Source: Calocera cornea HHB12733
Taxonomy: Eukaryota > Basidiomycota > Dacrymycetes > Dacrymycetales > Dacrymycetaceae
Length of the DNA: 64,000 nt
Direction of reading: 5' to 3'
NCBI GenBank assembly: GCA_001632435.1
Contig: KV423975.1
Location: forward strand, 39,145-103,144
In this document: positions 46,540 to 57,382 of the stretch, in pieces
Layout of the letters: each line of letters begins with the position of its first letter
Numbering within the stretch: the stretch's first letter is position 1
Translations under genes and position numbers: made by a program
The notes under the pieces: generated by a model
What the model was told of the DNA's origin: nothing
The model's database searches: none
What the model saw: only the letters and a program-made list of their open reading frames with translations

Positions 46540-47014
46540 TTATCGAAGTTGAAGACGATGCAGATGCACCAATGCACCCTGTGGTCCATAGGTCGGAGGG
46601 TGCACTTTTGGAGTGTATAGTTGGGGAGCGTTCAGAACGAGGGTCATCAGCCAGAGCTGAATTGGCTCGTCGGCAGATGTGGACAAGTGAAGAGTCATAT
46701 CTAGTGGAGGCTCAGATATGTCAGGGGTGCACATTGGCAGAGGGGGAGAGGTTGGTGAATTTGGTGGAGCATGCTGCTATGGCTCGCTTGAGGTGCGCAC
46801 TTACTTTCGGCCTGGTCGTCCAAGTTGTGGCTGAACCTGGTATGTTACTAGGGGCGTTACTGGTTGGGAACAGCGTGTTGCAAATGAAGGTGTGCATATC
46901 GTCGCGTTTGGTATACTGTGCTCACTGTGTCTGTCTTCTATACGATACTACTCTTATGGGCACCGATTGTACTTGGTGGTCGTCCTGGCTGCAATTATCG
47001 TTGATGTCTGACAT
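46540..47014 (-). CDS. Small unassigned protein divergent from the Helitron helicase
   Basis: A start at 47014 (MSDINDNCSQDDHQ) precedes one or two introns; the last exon, from about 46776, is Pro-rich and ends with MTLHLSTSADEPIQLWLM and GALVHLHRLQLR before TAA at 46540. The closing beta-strand pattern resembles the ends of the proteins at 54403-55770 and 58022-59103. Exact exons between 46776 and 46970 are unresolved. Its start codon lies about 40 bp from the left limit of the helicase frame, suggesting a very short shared promoter. Confidence 0.35.
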
Positions 47015-47052
47015 TCGCTGTTTGATGTGATGCTCGATGTGATGTTCATGTT

Positions 47053-50000
47053 GTGGATGTTGTTCTCTGTGATGCAGATGTACAGATTGTGCGTTTGGTT
47101 GGATCTGCTGATGATGATGGAAGTCGGCTGTCGATTGTTGGAAGGGATCTCGAGGATGTTTACAGATATGTTGGACCATCTATGTCCCTGCGAGCTGCAA
47201 TGTCGTCTGGCTGGACGAAGGATAATGGTTATGTATTATTAGAGGTCAGCGTCCTTAACTCGTTGTTGGAGGTGTATTCCTTTTTCAGTAGGAAAGACAT
47301 CGTGGAGCTGTGTGGTTTCCATGGCATAAGGGCCAGCCGTTTCACTAAAGGAGCCGCGAGACAAGTGCTCACAGACCATGCATGCTCGTCTTTGTGCAAA
47401 CGGGTGCCCTTTTACGCATTCAAGCCCATGCATATTCAACGTTCTGCTGCTTTTCCCGGTACATACCGTCATAATGGATCGCAGAAGCGGGTAGCAGAGC
47501 ATGATCATGGTGGTGCACGAAAGCGTATCCGGCTGAATAGAGACATTGACCAACCAGGAGCGAAGAGTTTCCCGCCGGATGAGAATAATGATTTGGTGCG
47601 TAGTATCATTGAAGAATATCAGAGTAAGGCGAGTCCTGAGTGGCTGAGGGAGGTCGCCTGTGCAGCATGTGGGGAACACATCAGTTGTGGGCTAGTTTCA
47701 AATGTCGCCGTCTCATCAGTTCCCTTTAGTCTACTGCGACCTGATGAGGGTTTTCCGGTACATTTATATCCTGCAACCTATTCCATTACTGAGTATGAAG
47801 GGGCGTTCTTGCACCCTAGAGGACTGTCGAGTTTGTGGAGGAAGGAAGGACATGTAATGCTTTGTCCCGGTTGCCGTAGAGATCTTATTATTAACAAGAC
47901 AATGCCCGCGTTAGCCCTGTGTAACAGATTCTACTACGCATATGAACATATGCCTGCAGAAGTAGCTGAGGCTTTTAAGCAGTGTACTTTTGTGGATTTG
48001 AGGTTGGTCGCTAGGTTCAGTGCCAGTAATATATGCTTTGCATATCGTGATGACCCATCTAAAGATGGTTTATTTGGGAACCATGTGTCTGGAGCTCAGC
48101 GGTTCTGTCGAGGAAATACTGTGATCTTACCGCGAGATCACATCAGAGTGGAGGATGTCTTACCACCTTCCGTGGATGTACTTAAGTCAGCCTTCACGAC
48201 TGTGTTTGCCGCAGCCGATGCATTGGACGAGATGGCAATCAGGAGACTAGCTCCTCTAAAGGCATCCAGTGCCCGGGTGCGGACCTTATTGAGCTTCCTC
48301 ATTTCTTGCAATTCCGCATATGCTAGTGGTGCTGGCAAAGATGGTGTGGTTGTTAGCGAGTCCAACCTCAGGGAGATATTTCTTGGGGAGGGCGAACAGG
48401 AGCAAGTTGGACGCGAGGATATTTTACCGGAGTGTATAGAAATCGGTCACCTAAAGAGTGTGTGCAATGATATGCAAACAGATATCGCGGGCCGCAATGA
48501 GTATGAGGGCATATCGGCGTCGGCAGAGGAGTTCTTTATGGAGGCGTGTGGCTTTGTGAAGGGTGATGTTTCCGGTGAAAAATATAGGTCTATGAAAGCA
48601 GAGTGTCTACAGCATTGCTTAGGTGGGAAGCCTTTCTTGTTAAGTCGGAGTGGTAGTACACCGGTAGTAGATCGGCAGAACCATTTGTTGCTTGGAGGAT
48701 TGTTTCCACATTTGGACCCCTTTAATATTGGTGGGTTTGATCATCCGCAGAGGCGGAAGAAGGTAGATATGGCAAAGCAGCTGTCTCATTTGTTGAAGTT
48801 GTATGATGGTCCTTTTGCAAGAGATGCTCAATTTGCCTTCATCTATCATAACATTCTGCAGAAGAGGCGAAGCACACTGGATACGTTCTTTCGCGTCAAA
48901 GAGAGAGAAGTGAGCCAGTTACTGCTGGATATTGGAAAGGTGCCTATCGACACATTTGGTAAATTGGCGGGGAAGCTGAGCGCGGAGCCGACTTACCAAG
49001 CTGAACAACGAGCCGAGAAACTGGCATTGAAAGTTCTGGAGCGTATGAACGTAGTTCGGCGGGATGTACCTGGAACTAATGGTTATAAGCGGGCAAGACG
49101 CAACGAGATCAGGTCGTTAATTTACAAGCTGGGTGCCCCTGCTCTGTATATTACCATTACTCCCACAGATATCGATAGTGCTCTAGTTGGTCTGCTTGCT
49201 AATGAGTCTGAAGACGGAAATAAAACCTGGAAAGAGGGAGAATCATACAGTTCTAAGATGAAGCGGGCAGCTAGGGTTGCGAGAAATCCTGCGGCCGCTG
49301 CGAGGTCGTTCCACCAGACCATGTCTCGTTTCATTGACATCATATTGCGCTATGGCAGGGGTGAGGGTTTATTTGGGGTATGCTCTGGCATTTATGGTAT
49401 GGTCGAGGCTCAGGGTAGAGGTACGCTTCATTGTCATATGTTGGTCTGGTTGGATGGACACGTGGGACCACAAGCAATGAGAGATCGCATGGAGCACGAT
49501 AGTGAATGGAAAGAACGCATCTTCAAGTGGTTGGAGAGACACATACACTGTGAGCTGCCCGGAACATCGAGTGTGGTGGGTGAGCCTGCAGGGCCTCTTC
49601 CTAAACCTAAGCATGTTGCCAGCGATGTAAATCCATGTACCCTTCCGGGACCTTCTATCTCTGATATGGATGCAGATGCGTTCTGGCCCGCATTTCATGC
49701 GCATGTGAAGGAGCTTGTAGAGGAATGCAATTGGCACGAACACAGATTGACGTGCTTCTCTCGGCTCAAGAAAGGTGCTTTAAAGGGTGATGCTACGTGT
49801 AGGATGGGTATCGATGGTACTACTAGGGCTGAGACTACAGTCGACCCTCAGTCCGGTTCCATCCAGCTTCGGAGGTTACATCCTCGTATTAATGAATACA
49901 ATGATGTGATCATGTTTCTCTTGAAGTGTAACATGGACATTCAATTTATTGGCTCTGGTGAAGGAGCTAAAGGGGCGATCCATTATATTACCGATTATAT

Positions 50001-52947
50001 TACGAAACCCTCTTTACCTACACACATTGGTTTGAATGCGTTGGGACTGGCGTTGCAAAAGGCTGGACCGGACGTTCAAGTGCTGGAAGGGCGCGACGCG
50101 AGGCTTCTCTTAAATCGATTAGTCAATGCAATGATGTCTCGTCAAGAGATGTCTCATCAGCAGGTGATGAGCTACTATGTGGGTGGAGGTGACGTTTATT
50201 GCATGCATCGATTCAGCGTACTTCACTGGGGGTCATTCGATCGGTTGATTCGAAAGTGGGAGAATGAAGAGATTATTCGGGTTGGGCCATGGGGTGTTCC
50301 CTCAGATAGTGACGCTGCGTGTAATGAGGATGAAGGTAATCGAGGTTCGGGAGATCCAGAGTACGTGCTTAGTTTTCGTCGGGAATCCATCACGGCGACA
50401 AACCAAGAATTGGATTACAGGGAGAGACCTAATGATACGGCCTTTGAGGTGTTGTGCCTCTATGATTTCATTGGTTCCACATATAAGGAGATATTTCCCA
50501 ATGCCGGTGACGAGGCCTCGGTGGGTACAGAACTCGGCATCGCAGATGGAGTAGGCCCCTCCGGGAATCGTGTAGAGAGGGAGTTCGCGCTTCGGAGGGG
50601 TCGACCTCGCTTGCCACGTGGTACCCTTGGCCTGAACCATCCCCAGAGAGGCACTCACAGACTTCGTCTGAGTGACAAGCCCATGGTACCTGTGATATTA
50701 GGACCGTCTCTCCCGCGGTGTGATCGATCGTTGGAGGAGAAGAATCAGTGGTGCCGAGCTGTTCTCATATTGTTTAAGCCATGGAGAACGTTGGGAGATC
50801 TGCGACTCCTTGGAGAAACATGGGAACAGGCGTATGACAGAACTGATTTCGGGGAGAAACATCTACAGACGATTAAGAATATTGGTGTTCTCAATGAATG
50901 TAGGGATGCGAGGGCTCATCGTACTACCGAGACTAATGGTGATCAAGTAGTATATTCTGGCAGCTTTGAGGGGGATCTTAGGGCCGATGAAAGGCTTAAT
51001 GGATCGGAGGATGAGTGGGATGAACATACTGTCGAGGGTTTGAGATATAGAAGACGGTTGGCTATGGTGGCTGCCACGGTCGATAGATACGTTGGCACGT
51101 TACCGGAATCTGATGGAACAGAAGAAATTGGATATCAGAGTTTGACTAACCCCTTTATGAGTGTGGCAAGACGGACAGGAGAGGATGGGGCGCAAGTAAA
51201 ACAGTTCTTGTCTGTTATGACTGAGCTGCGACGACAGCGCAGGCCTACTGTTGTGGAACGAGAGCATCACTTATGGAGCGCTGACGAACCAATGAGACCA
51301 CCCGAGGTTCGGTTGCAGGCGCTGGAGTTGGGTAGTTCAGTGAATGGTTCTGATGGTGCTGAGAGATTGACCACATTCTGTGCTCCTCTTGCAATTTCGG
51401 CTTCGCCTGTGGAAACCATTATTGACAGGTTCTCTTTAAGGAACAATGCAGATCAAACCCGTGTGTTAGACATCGTTGGCAAGCACCTAGCGGAGAGAAG
51501 CGCGGAGCAATTGTTGATGTATGTGTCTGGTGTAGGGGGCACTGGTAAGAGTCATGTAATCAAAAGTATCGTTGGGCTGTTTCAGCTGATGGGGCGGGAG
51601 CATAACTTGATGTTAAGTGCTCCTACTGGTGCAGCCGCGATCTTGATTAATGGCTACACTATTCATGCGTTAACTTTCCTACCGAAGTCTAAATTTAAGC
51701 CGGACTTGTCTGAGTTAGAACGCATCTGGCGGAACATAGATTACCTGATATTAGACGAAGTCTCAATGGTTTCGGCTTTGTTTTTGGATCAAGTGTCGGA
51801 ACGTATCTCTCAGGCTAAAGGCGTCTCAGATCTACCATTCGGTGGAGTTAACGTTTTGTTCTTTGGAGATTTTGGTCAGTTGAATCCAGTCAGGCAAGCA
51901 GCAGTGTACGCGTATTCGGTTACGAGCAATGTATCATTCTCGACAGCCCAATCATCACTCGGTCAGTCTGCTGTTAATGGGGCGAGGTTATGGAGACAGG
52001 TCAATCGCGTGGTCGAACTGAAGTATAGTATGCGGCACAGAAACGATCCTAAGTGGGCTAATTTACTTGGTCGCATTAGATTGGGAGAGGGTTGGTCGGG
52101 TGGTAGGCGTTCCCTGGATTGTGAGAGCGGAACAGGGCAGAATTATACGATGTCTGACATGGAGGTGTTGCGAAGCCGGGTACTTCAGCGTGTTGTTGAA
52201 CAGGACCCAAATATTATGAAGCAGTTTCAGGATGCACCTGTTATTACATGCACGAGGGAGATGCGAGACGAGCTCAATCGTGCCCTGTCTTTGGCACATG
52301 CGGCTAGGGTGCGGCAAGTGTTACACTCATACCACGCGAAAGATACCCAGGAGAGAGTTCATCTCATAGGGGAAGCACAGCAGAGAATGTGGCGGGCACC
52401 GTCCTCTGTGACCGGGGATGCTTTAGGCCGACTCCCTCTGTTTCTGGGAATGCGTGTCCTAGTTACGGAAAATATAGCTATATCAATTAATATAGTGAAT
52501 GGAGCGGAGGGAGTAGTTGTTGGTATTCGATATAGTGAAGATGTAATTGGGAACCGGTATGCGGATGTAGTGTTCGTCAACATTCCAGGTTGCGGTTTGG
52601 TCCACCCCTCCCTCCCAGAAAACGTCGTCCCTGTTGTTCCCGTACGTTCTTACTTTAAGTGGAGGGGAGATGGAGGAGTGATGTACAGAATTTCGAGGGT
52701 CCAGGTACCTTTGGTTCCGGCGTATTCTTTGACCGATTATAAGAGTCAAGGACGCACTTTTCAGAGAGCCGTACTCGATCTTGCTAGCTGTCGTTCTACT
52801 GCAAGCATGTATGTGATGCTGTCGAGAGTCCCGACGCTCGATGGTGTATTGATTCTTCGTGAATTTAATAGTAAACATGTATATGGACGTATCGACCCGG
52901 CGTTGCGTAACGAGTTCAGTAGGCTGAAAGTTATAGCGACTCACTGA
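47053..52947 (+). CDS. Helitron-type replication initiator/PIF1-like helicase
   Basis: One uninterrupted frame of about 1,960 codons. Around residues 285-340 is a DUF6570-like block (MPALALCNRFYYAYEHMPAE). The Helitron Rep domain follows: ALYITITPTD (~690), GMVEAQGRGTLHCHMLVWL with the HUH-type HxH (~790), and the paired tyrosines HYITDYITK (~976). VMSYYVGGGDVYCMHRF is also typical. The C-terminal third is a PIF1-family SF1 helicase: GVGGTGKSH Walker A (~1493), YLILDEVSM Walker B (~1564), FFGDFGQLNPV and ALTDYKSQGRTF-like motif near the end. No in-frame ATG occurs before 47182, so either translation starts there (1,921 aa) or an upstream exon exists. This enzyme nicks and unwinds DNA for rolling-circle transposition. 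Apparently intact. Confidence 0.93.
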   Translation: MDVVLCDADVQIVRLVGSADDDGSRLSIVGRDLEDVYRYVGPSMSLRAAMSSGWTKDNGYVLLEVSVLNSLLEVYSFFSRKDIVELCGFHGIRASRFTKGAARQVLTDHACSSLCKRVPFYAFKPMHIQRSAAFPGTYRHNGSQKRVAEHDHGGARKRIRLNRDIDQPGAKSFPPDENNDLVRSIIEEYQSKASPEWLREVACAACGEHISCGLVSNVAVSSVPFSLLRPDEGFPVHLYPATYSITEYEGAFLHPRGLSSLWRKEGHVMLCPGCRRDLIINKTMPALALCNRFYYAYEHMPAEVAEAFKQCTFVDLRLVARFSASNICFAYRDDPSKDGLFGNHVSGAQRFCRGNTVILPRDHIRVEDVLPPSVDVLKSAFTTVFAAADALDEMAIRRLAPLKASSARVRTLLSFLISCNSAYASGAGKDGVVVSESNLREIFLGEGEQEQVGREDILPECIEIGHLKSVCNDMQTDIAGRNEYEGISASAEEFFMEACGFVKGDVSGEKYRSMKAECLQHCLGGKPFLLSRSGSTPVVDRQNHLLLGGLFPHLDPFNIGGFDHPQRRKKVDMAKQLSHLLKLYDGPFARDAQFAFIYHNILQKRRSTLDTFFRVKEREVSQLLLDIGKVPIDTFGKLAGKLSAEPTYQAEQRAEKLALKVLERMNVVRRDVPGTNGYKRARRNEIRSLIYKLGAPALYITITPTDIDSALVGLLANESEDGNKTWKEGESYSSKMKRAARVARNPAAAARSFHQTMSRFIDIILRYGRGEGLFGVCSGIYGMVEAQGRGTLHCHMLVWLDGHVGPQAMRDRMEHDSEWKERIFKWLERHIHCELPGTSSVVGEPAGPLPKPKHVASDVNPCTLPGPSISDMDADAFWPAFHAHVKELVEECNWHEHRLTCFSRLKKGALKGDATCRMGIDGTTRAETTVDPQSGSIQLRRLHPRINEYNDVIMFLLKCNMDIQFIGSGEGAKGAIHYITDYITKPSLPTHIGLNALGLALQKAGPDVQVLEGRDARLLLNRLVNAMMSRQEMSHQQVMSYYVGGGDVYCMHRFSVLHWGSFDRLIRKWENEEIIRVGPWGVPSDSDAACNEDEGNRGSGDPEYVLSFRRESITATNQELDYRERPNDTAFEVLCLYDFIGSTYKEIFPNAGDEASVGTELGIADGVGPSGNRVEREFALRRGRPRLPRGTLGLNHPQRGTHRLRLSDKPMVPVILGPSLPRCDRSLEEKNQWCRAVLILFKPWRTLGDLRLLGETWEQAYDRTDFGEKHLQTIKNIGVLNECRDARAHRTTETNGDQVVYSGSFEGDLRADERLNGSEDEWDEHTVEGLRYRRRLAMVAATVDRYVGTLPESDGTEEIGYQSLTNPFMSVARRTGEDGAQVKQFLSVMTELRRQRRPTVVEREHHLWSADEPMRPPEVRLQALELGSSVNGSDGAERLTTFCAPLAISASPVETIIDRFSLRNNADQTRVLDIVGKHLAERSAEQLLMYVSGVGGTGKSHVIKSIVGLFQLMGREHNLMLSAPTGAAAILINGYTIHALTFLPKSKFKPDLSELERIWRNIDYLILDEVSMVSALFLDQVSERISQAKGVSDLPFGGVNVLFFGDFGQLNPVRQAAVYAYSVTSNVSFSTAQSSLGQSAVNGARLWRQVNRVVELKYSMRHRNDPKWANLLGRIRLGEGWSGGRRSLDCESGTGQNYTMSDMEVLRSRVLQRVVEQDPNIMKQFQDAPVITCTREMRDELNRALSLAHAARVRQVLHSYHAKDTQERVHLIGEAQQRMWRAPSSVTGDALGRLPLFLGMRVLVTENIAISINIVNGAEGVVVGIRYSEDVIGNRYADVVFVNIPGCGLVHPSLPENVVPVVPVRSYFKWRGDGGVMYRISRVQVPLVPAYSLTDYKSQGRTFQRAVLDLASCRSTASMYVMLSRVPTLDGVLILREFNSKHVYGRIDPALRNEFSRLKVIATH

Positions 52948-53069
52948 AGTGTTTTATTACAGTGTTCGCTGATATGAGACTGAATAGCTATTAGCTATTG
53001 GGACTGAGGGGCCAAGGTATTCCATCCGGTGAGACAGCTCCTACATATAGGTTGAAATTGCCAGGTAGG

Positions 53070-54011
53070 TCAATGGGTAACGGTACTATTTGGAATCCAC
53101 CCCAGTTGATGCAAGGCTGATAGTGCAGCTATCTTATAGGCCTCTCTCTTGGACTGACCTACACCGTGACCAGAAGGCTCCGTATCGTCTTCCACTTTCA
53201 TACCAGTGAGCTTGAGCATAGACTTTTGTGGATAGATTACGTACAATATATATAGCCTGTCCATGTCAAATTGTGACCGGGACCTGTTGATGTTGCGAAT
53301 TCTCTGATCTGTAACCCTCGGTGAGTTGCAAATTGTTTGAGGTAGAACAGGGGTCGTATTTGTATGTCATGAAAGGTGACTTCGGTAGGATGGCGTCGTT
53401 GAGAATCGTCAATGTCGACAGGGGATGCATTTGGGTCCAAAGGGAACGCGAGTGGAGTAGGTGTTGAGGAGGTACTGAGGCCGGAGTAAGGCTGGTGGTG
53501 GCCGCTATCTGGGAGCTGGGGGAGCACTGGTTGAAATATCATTTCCGATGGTAGGAAAGTGGTCATCCAGCGGCTGAGTAGTGCACGTGCGAAAGCCGAT
53601 TGAGACAGGAGGGCGAGCGCTCCAAAGTATGCGTCCAGGTGTGCGGTGGATATGCTGTCACCTTCAGATAGCAATATGTGCTCTGTCAGTGTGTCGCTTG
53701 TTTGGGCCCATTTGGAGTACTCGTTGCATTGATATAGTTGAGATTCCAATCGCTTGGGGAAATGTTGTCAGCACTAGCAGATGGGGCTGGTGGGAGTAGA
53801 ATACCAGGATAGAGCTCAGGGACTCTGTGGGATATTTGGTTTTGAGTGCACCAATAGAGGTAACGAGTAGAAAATGACGACCGAGCTCTCGGAGTGCCTG
53901 GGTTGATATTTCGGAATGTAGGCAAGGTATCCATTGGGAGGTGACGCCAATCCCCCGGATCACGTCCCAGAGCTTTTGATCGTCGATCGGTTCGTTGAAC
54001 CTCGAATTCAT
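53070..54011 (-). CDS. RNase III-fold plus dsRBD protein, catalytically defective
   Basis: Exon 1 (53805-54011) and exon 2 (53752 to about 53240) share a frame; a last exon ends at 53070. Exon 1 contains TQALRELGRHFLLVTSIG, where active RNase III has LEFLGD, and exon 2 has TAHLDAYFGALALL, where active enzymes have DVFEAYIGAL. Three of four metal-binding acids are missing. A double-stranded-RNA-binding domain follows: LKQFATHRGLQIREF, TGPGHNLTWTG and GHGVGQSKREAYKIAALSAL. It may resemble mL44-like or other pseudo-RNase III proteins. The join between exons 2 and 3 (53235-53262) is one base out under any GT-AG choice I tried, so a frameshift or missed site remains. Confidence 0.6.
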
Positions 54012-54402
54012 GACGAGGAGTACCGAAGGTGGGTGCCACAGATTCCTGGTAATGTGTCGCAGTGTACACTATGCTATATAGGTTTCAGGGCGTCCAGGCA
54101 TTGTCGTATACCAAGGAAGTCTTGGTTCTTGAGGTATTCCGGTGCATGCGTTATATGCGCTGAGGCGTTGTGTTGATCATCTAGTAGTCTGTAGTATTTC
54201 CTCATCTATCCTCATCCACCCTGCCGCAGTCTGTGGTATTGCCTTGCCCGATAGGGTCCCAGCGGGGGCCTCCCTTTATAGCAGGTCCGACGGGAAGCAG
54301 TAAAGTTGCACATATATATTGTTTGTAAGGTGTACGAATGCACAGACCTGTATTGGTGAGGAAGAGGTATATATTTGGGGCGTACGCCTGTGCACAGATC
54401 AG

Positions 54403-55770
54403 TTACCAGCTAACATCGTTCTGCTCTTCATCCATCGGCCCCGGAATGTCTCTAGCGCCAGGGACAAGGATGTTCACCGTCTGTAGTTGGAACTCAACGG
54501 ATCGAGTCTTGCCCTCACCACGGCGGGAATGAATTCGCATTTCGAGCACGACCAGATCACCCCGATTGATGGAGTCGACCGAGCATTGCTCTCTGTCTCT
54601 GATGCTCCGCTCGGCTAGATACACGTTTGTGAATAGGTTGCCCTGAAGAACGGTGTTATCACCGTGGTATGTATGCAATAAGCGATATGGATCACTCACA
54701 GGAGATTCACGGGGTGCGCCATAGGAGGTCTGCCATCTGCTTGCTTGGATATTAAGGAAACTATCTTGTGTCGTGCCTATAACTGTTAGCATCCTGGCCT
54801 AGACTGAAAAGAAGAGGAACTCACGGTCGTTGGGCAAGCTGTATTCGTTGTACAGGCGAGAGGCAGCCACAGAATCCAACGTCGTGAGAGGTTTAATCAC
54901 GATCGACACCCGCCGCAAAGGCAGCCCATCCACGTTGCGAAAATCGGTCGAGATGACGACCCCGGATACATATACCTTAATCGCACTATTGCGTTTCCCA
55001 ACGACGAAGTTACGCATGTCCAAGAACGAGTCCATGCGACCGAACTCCAAGTCGAAAGGAACTTTCGTAATGTAGTATGTGCCCCGCTGAGCATCCGCCT
55101 CTTTCCGCATACTCAGGATCCTTCTGTACTCGATGAGTAACACCGAGGAGAGTCCATTATGGACCTACCTCTGAATAGGACGTGGTATCTTCTCAAGGTC
55201 TGGCGGGTCTGGACGGTCACTTTCAGACAGTGAGATCCTGAGATCCAATGAGTGGGCTGAGTGACGTAATGTTATGTCCAACTCACGAAGATATCGATTC
55301 GTCATCCGATTCCACAGTGTTACTTCCCTCCGTATTCGAAATTGTATTGGAATCCGTTGCAGTGCTGATCACAAAGGGTCTTAATCCAGTAGGTTCGGCA
55401 TCAAGACTAGGAAGCAGATAAGACGTTATGAGGATGATATGAGGAGTAACATACCCGACTGGGTGACTCGTGGGAACTTCTTCTGGAATCAAGACATCTT
55501 GTGGATGAACGAGGAACGGATCATTGGTAGAATCCTTTGCGCTTGACATCGGTGAGTATGAAGAAGTGGCTGCGGTTATGATTTACATACGTGTCGTACC
55601 TGTACTCCTCGGTATGACTAAGGGGTTCAGCAGGAGGGCTCGAAGGCGGAGGATCTGCAGCGTCCATTCTAGAGGTCCGTTAGAACCAATCAGAGTACTT
55701 CTTGCATATGTACGCACTTAGCTTTCTTCGCCTTGTCGTGCTCTCCTGTACTCTTGCGCTTGGGTGCCAT
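54403..55770 (-). CDS. Unassigned protein, seven exons
   Basis: Exons 55718-55770, 55600-55668, 55455-55541, 55287-55406, 55169-55237, 54825-55123 and 54403-54776 give 356 aa in one frame. The N-terminus is basic (MAPKRKSTGEHDKAKKA, a likely nuclear signal), followed by Pro/Ser and acidic low-complexity sequence to about residue 150. The C-terminal 200 residues look like a folded beta-rich domain (IKVYVSGVVIST, RRVSIVIKPL, RGDLVVLEMRIHSRR, SVEFQLQTVNILVPG). The last strand pattern recalls an OB-fold, but I do not recognise a family. Consistent intron frames argue for a real gene. Confidence 0.65.
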
Positions 55771-55820
55771 GCTTCTTGGGTGCGGTTCGGAATAAGATGG
55801 TTGGAATAGGTGTTGGTGGC

Positions 55821-56165
55821 TCACGACCCACTCGCAGTTATAGAGCGTCTTATACTTTCGCAGACATAGTCCTCATGTGATATGGATAAGACAGGTGAAT
55901 ATGCTATCATGGGTTTCGCATGTTGTACGTGGTGTGCCAAGTGGTGTGAAATAGAATCGAATTTACTTAACATGATGTGCAGCCTCTCCTGTCCTGACAG
56001 GGTCGATGGAATGGGTTCGGATGTGACACGCACGCCATCTATAATGGAGCAAAACAGACGGTGGCGAGGAACCCCTAGAAGTTTTGCCCATGTGTCGCAC
56101 ATGACGTGGTCCGCGTCGCGCGTCAATGAAGGGTCCACTGGGAGACTGTTGCACCATGGAAGCAA
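55821..56165 (-). CDS. Small unassigned ORF
   Basis: A single frame of 114 codons (MLPWCNSLPVDPSLTRDADH ... SHEDYVCESIRRSI) 50 bp upstream of the previous gene on the same strand. Composition looks protein-like (balanced, amphipathic segments), but I cannot assign a family; it may be a fragment or an exon of a larger gene. Two GGAAGCAAA motifs lie just upstream at about 56158-56180. Confidence 0.35.
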   Translation of the reverse strand: MLPWCNSLPVDPSLTRDADHVMCDTWAKLLGVPRHRLFCSIIDGVRVTSEPIPSTLSGQERLHIMLSKFDSISHHLAHHVQHAKPMIAYSPVLSISHEDYVCESIRRSITASGS

Positions 56166-56261
56166 ATTGAGGGAAGCAAATAGAGCTAGCCCCTAAACCC
56201 ACACCGCAAGCGTAACTGTAAGTTAATATGAGTGCAATATTAATATAGAGTCAAATGTAAG

Positions 56262-56302
56262 TAATATTAGGTCATAGCTCATCAATGCAAGAGCAAGTTG
56301 GA
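56262..56302. repeat. Left arm of an inverted repeat pair
   Basis: AATATTAGG...ATCAATGCAAGAGCAAG matches the reverse complement of about 57400-57447. The pair encloses the heptamer satellite and could mark the ends of an insertion of roughly 1.2 kb. Confidence 0.6.
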
Positions 56303-56959
56303 ACCACGAAGATAGTCTTTGAGGAAGAGGAAGAGATGGGAGATGGAATATGGGAAGGAATTCAAGGCAGGTAGCACACAGTTAGAGCAAAGAGAGTTGA
56401 TTTCTTGCAGTCTATATAATTTGTACTTGAATACACATCAGGTGTGCAGTCATAATTAGTGTTGGGGAGAGGGTGTTGGGTTAAGGGTTAGCTGTATTTT
56501 GATTGTATGGCAGTGCAAATAGCCTCTACACTGAACTGTCTTTATCCTGAAAGCATAATGTGGGCCTCATGACATGCATCACATGGGTGAAATGTACTCA
56601 GAGGCCCTCCACTCCCAGAGTTCCCCTTGCTTCATTATATACTAGGGTAACCTGGCTCACCTTGTTCATCATATTTGGTCCCAATTGGACCTTTTCTTGT
56701 TTGGTACCCATCTTACAGTACCTGTCTTGCAGTGCCCATCTTACAGACCTACCCATCTTGCATGATTGGGCTACCAAAGAGGGGGAAGAAACATCATCCA
56801 AAGACATGAACTACGATGTACAGTAGTGGCATCAGGTTCTGTGCCATTGACATATATATACCTCCTTCATTCACTGCTGTACCCCTGTGTCTGGTCACTG
56901 TGGCACACAACATATCAATTTCCCTTAGTCTAACTGTATTGGCCTACCCTTGAATGCCC

Positions 56960-57382
56960 TCCCGTCTCTCGTCTCCCGTCTCTTGTCTCCCGTCTCTTGT
57001 CTCCCGTCTCCCGTCTTGCGTTTCCGTCTTGCGTATCCCATCTTGCGTCTCCCATCTTGCGTCTCCCATCTTGCATCTTGCGTCTCCCATCTCCCGTCTT
57101 GCATCTCGCATCTTGCGTCTTGCGTCTCCTGTCTCCTGTCTCCCGTCTGCCATCTCCCATCTCCCGTGTTGCGTCTCGCATCTCCCGTCTCCCATGTTGC
57201 GTCTCCTGTGTCCCGTCTCCCGTCTTGCATCTTGCGTCTCCCGTCTCCCATCTTGCGTCTTGCGTCTCCCGTCTCGCATCTCCCGTTGTCTTGTGTCTTG
57301 TGTCTTGTGTCTTGTGTCTTGTGTCTCGCTTCTCACATCTCCTCTCTCCCGTCTCCCATCTCCCGTCTCCTGTGTCCCTTTT
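56960..57382. repeat. Heptanucleotide satellite (YRTCTYS)n
   Basis: About 60 tandem 7-mers such as CGTCTCC, CGTCTTG, CATCTTG, CATCTCC and TGTCTCC fill the interval, with a run of TTGTGTC variants near 57292-57326. All six frames are open because no unit forms a stop; those frames are not genes. Confidence 0.92.

Noticed and set aside
46461..47030. 189-codon plus-strand frame just before the helicase
   Set aside because: Cys/Leu-rich shadow; the minus strand gives a more protein-like reading with splice signals. A role as a helicase 5' exon cannot be excluded but is not supported.
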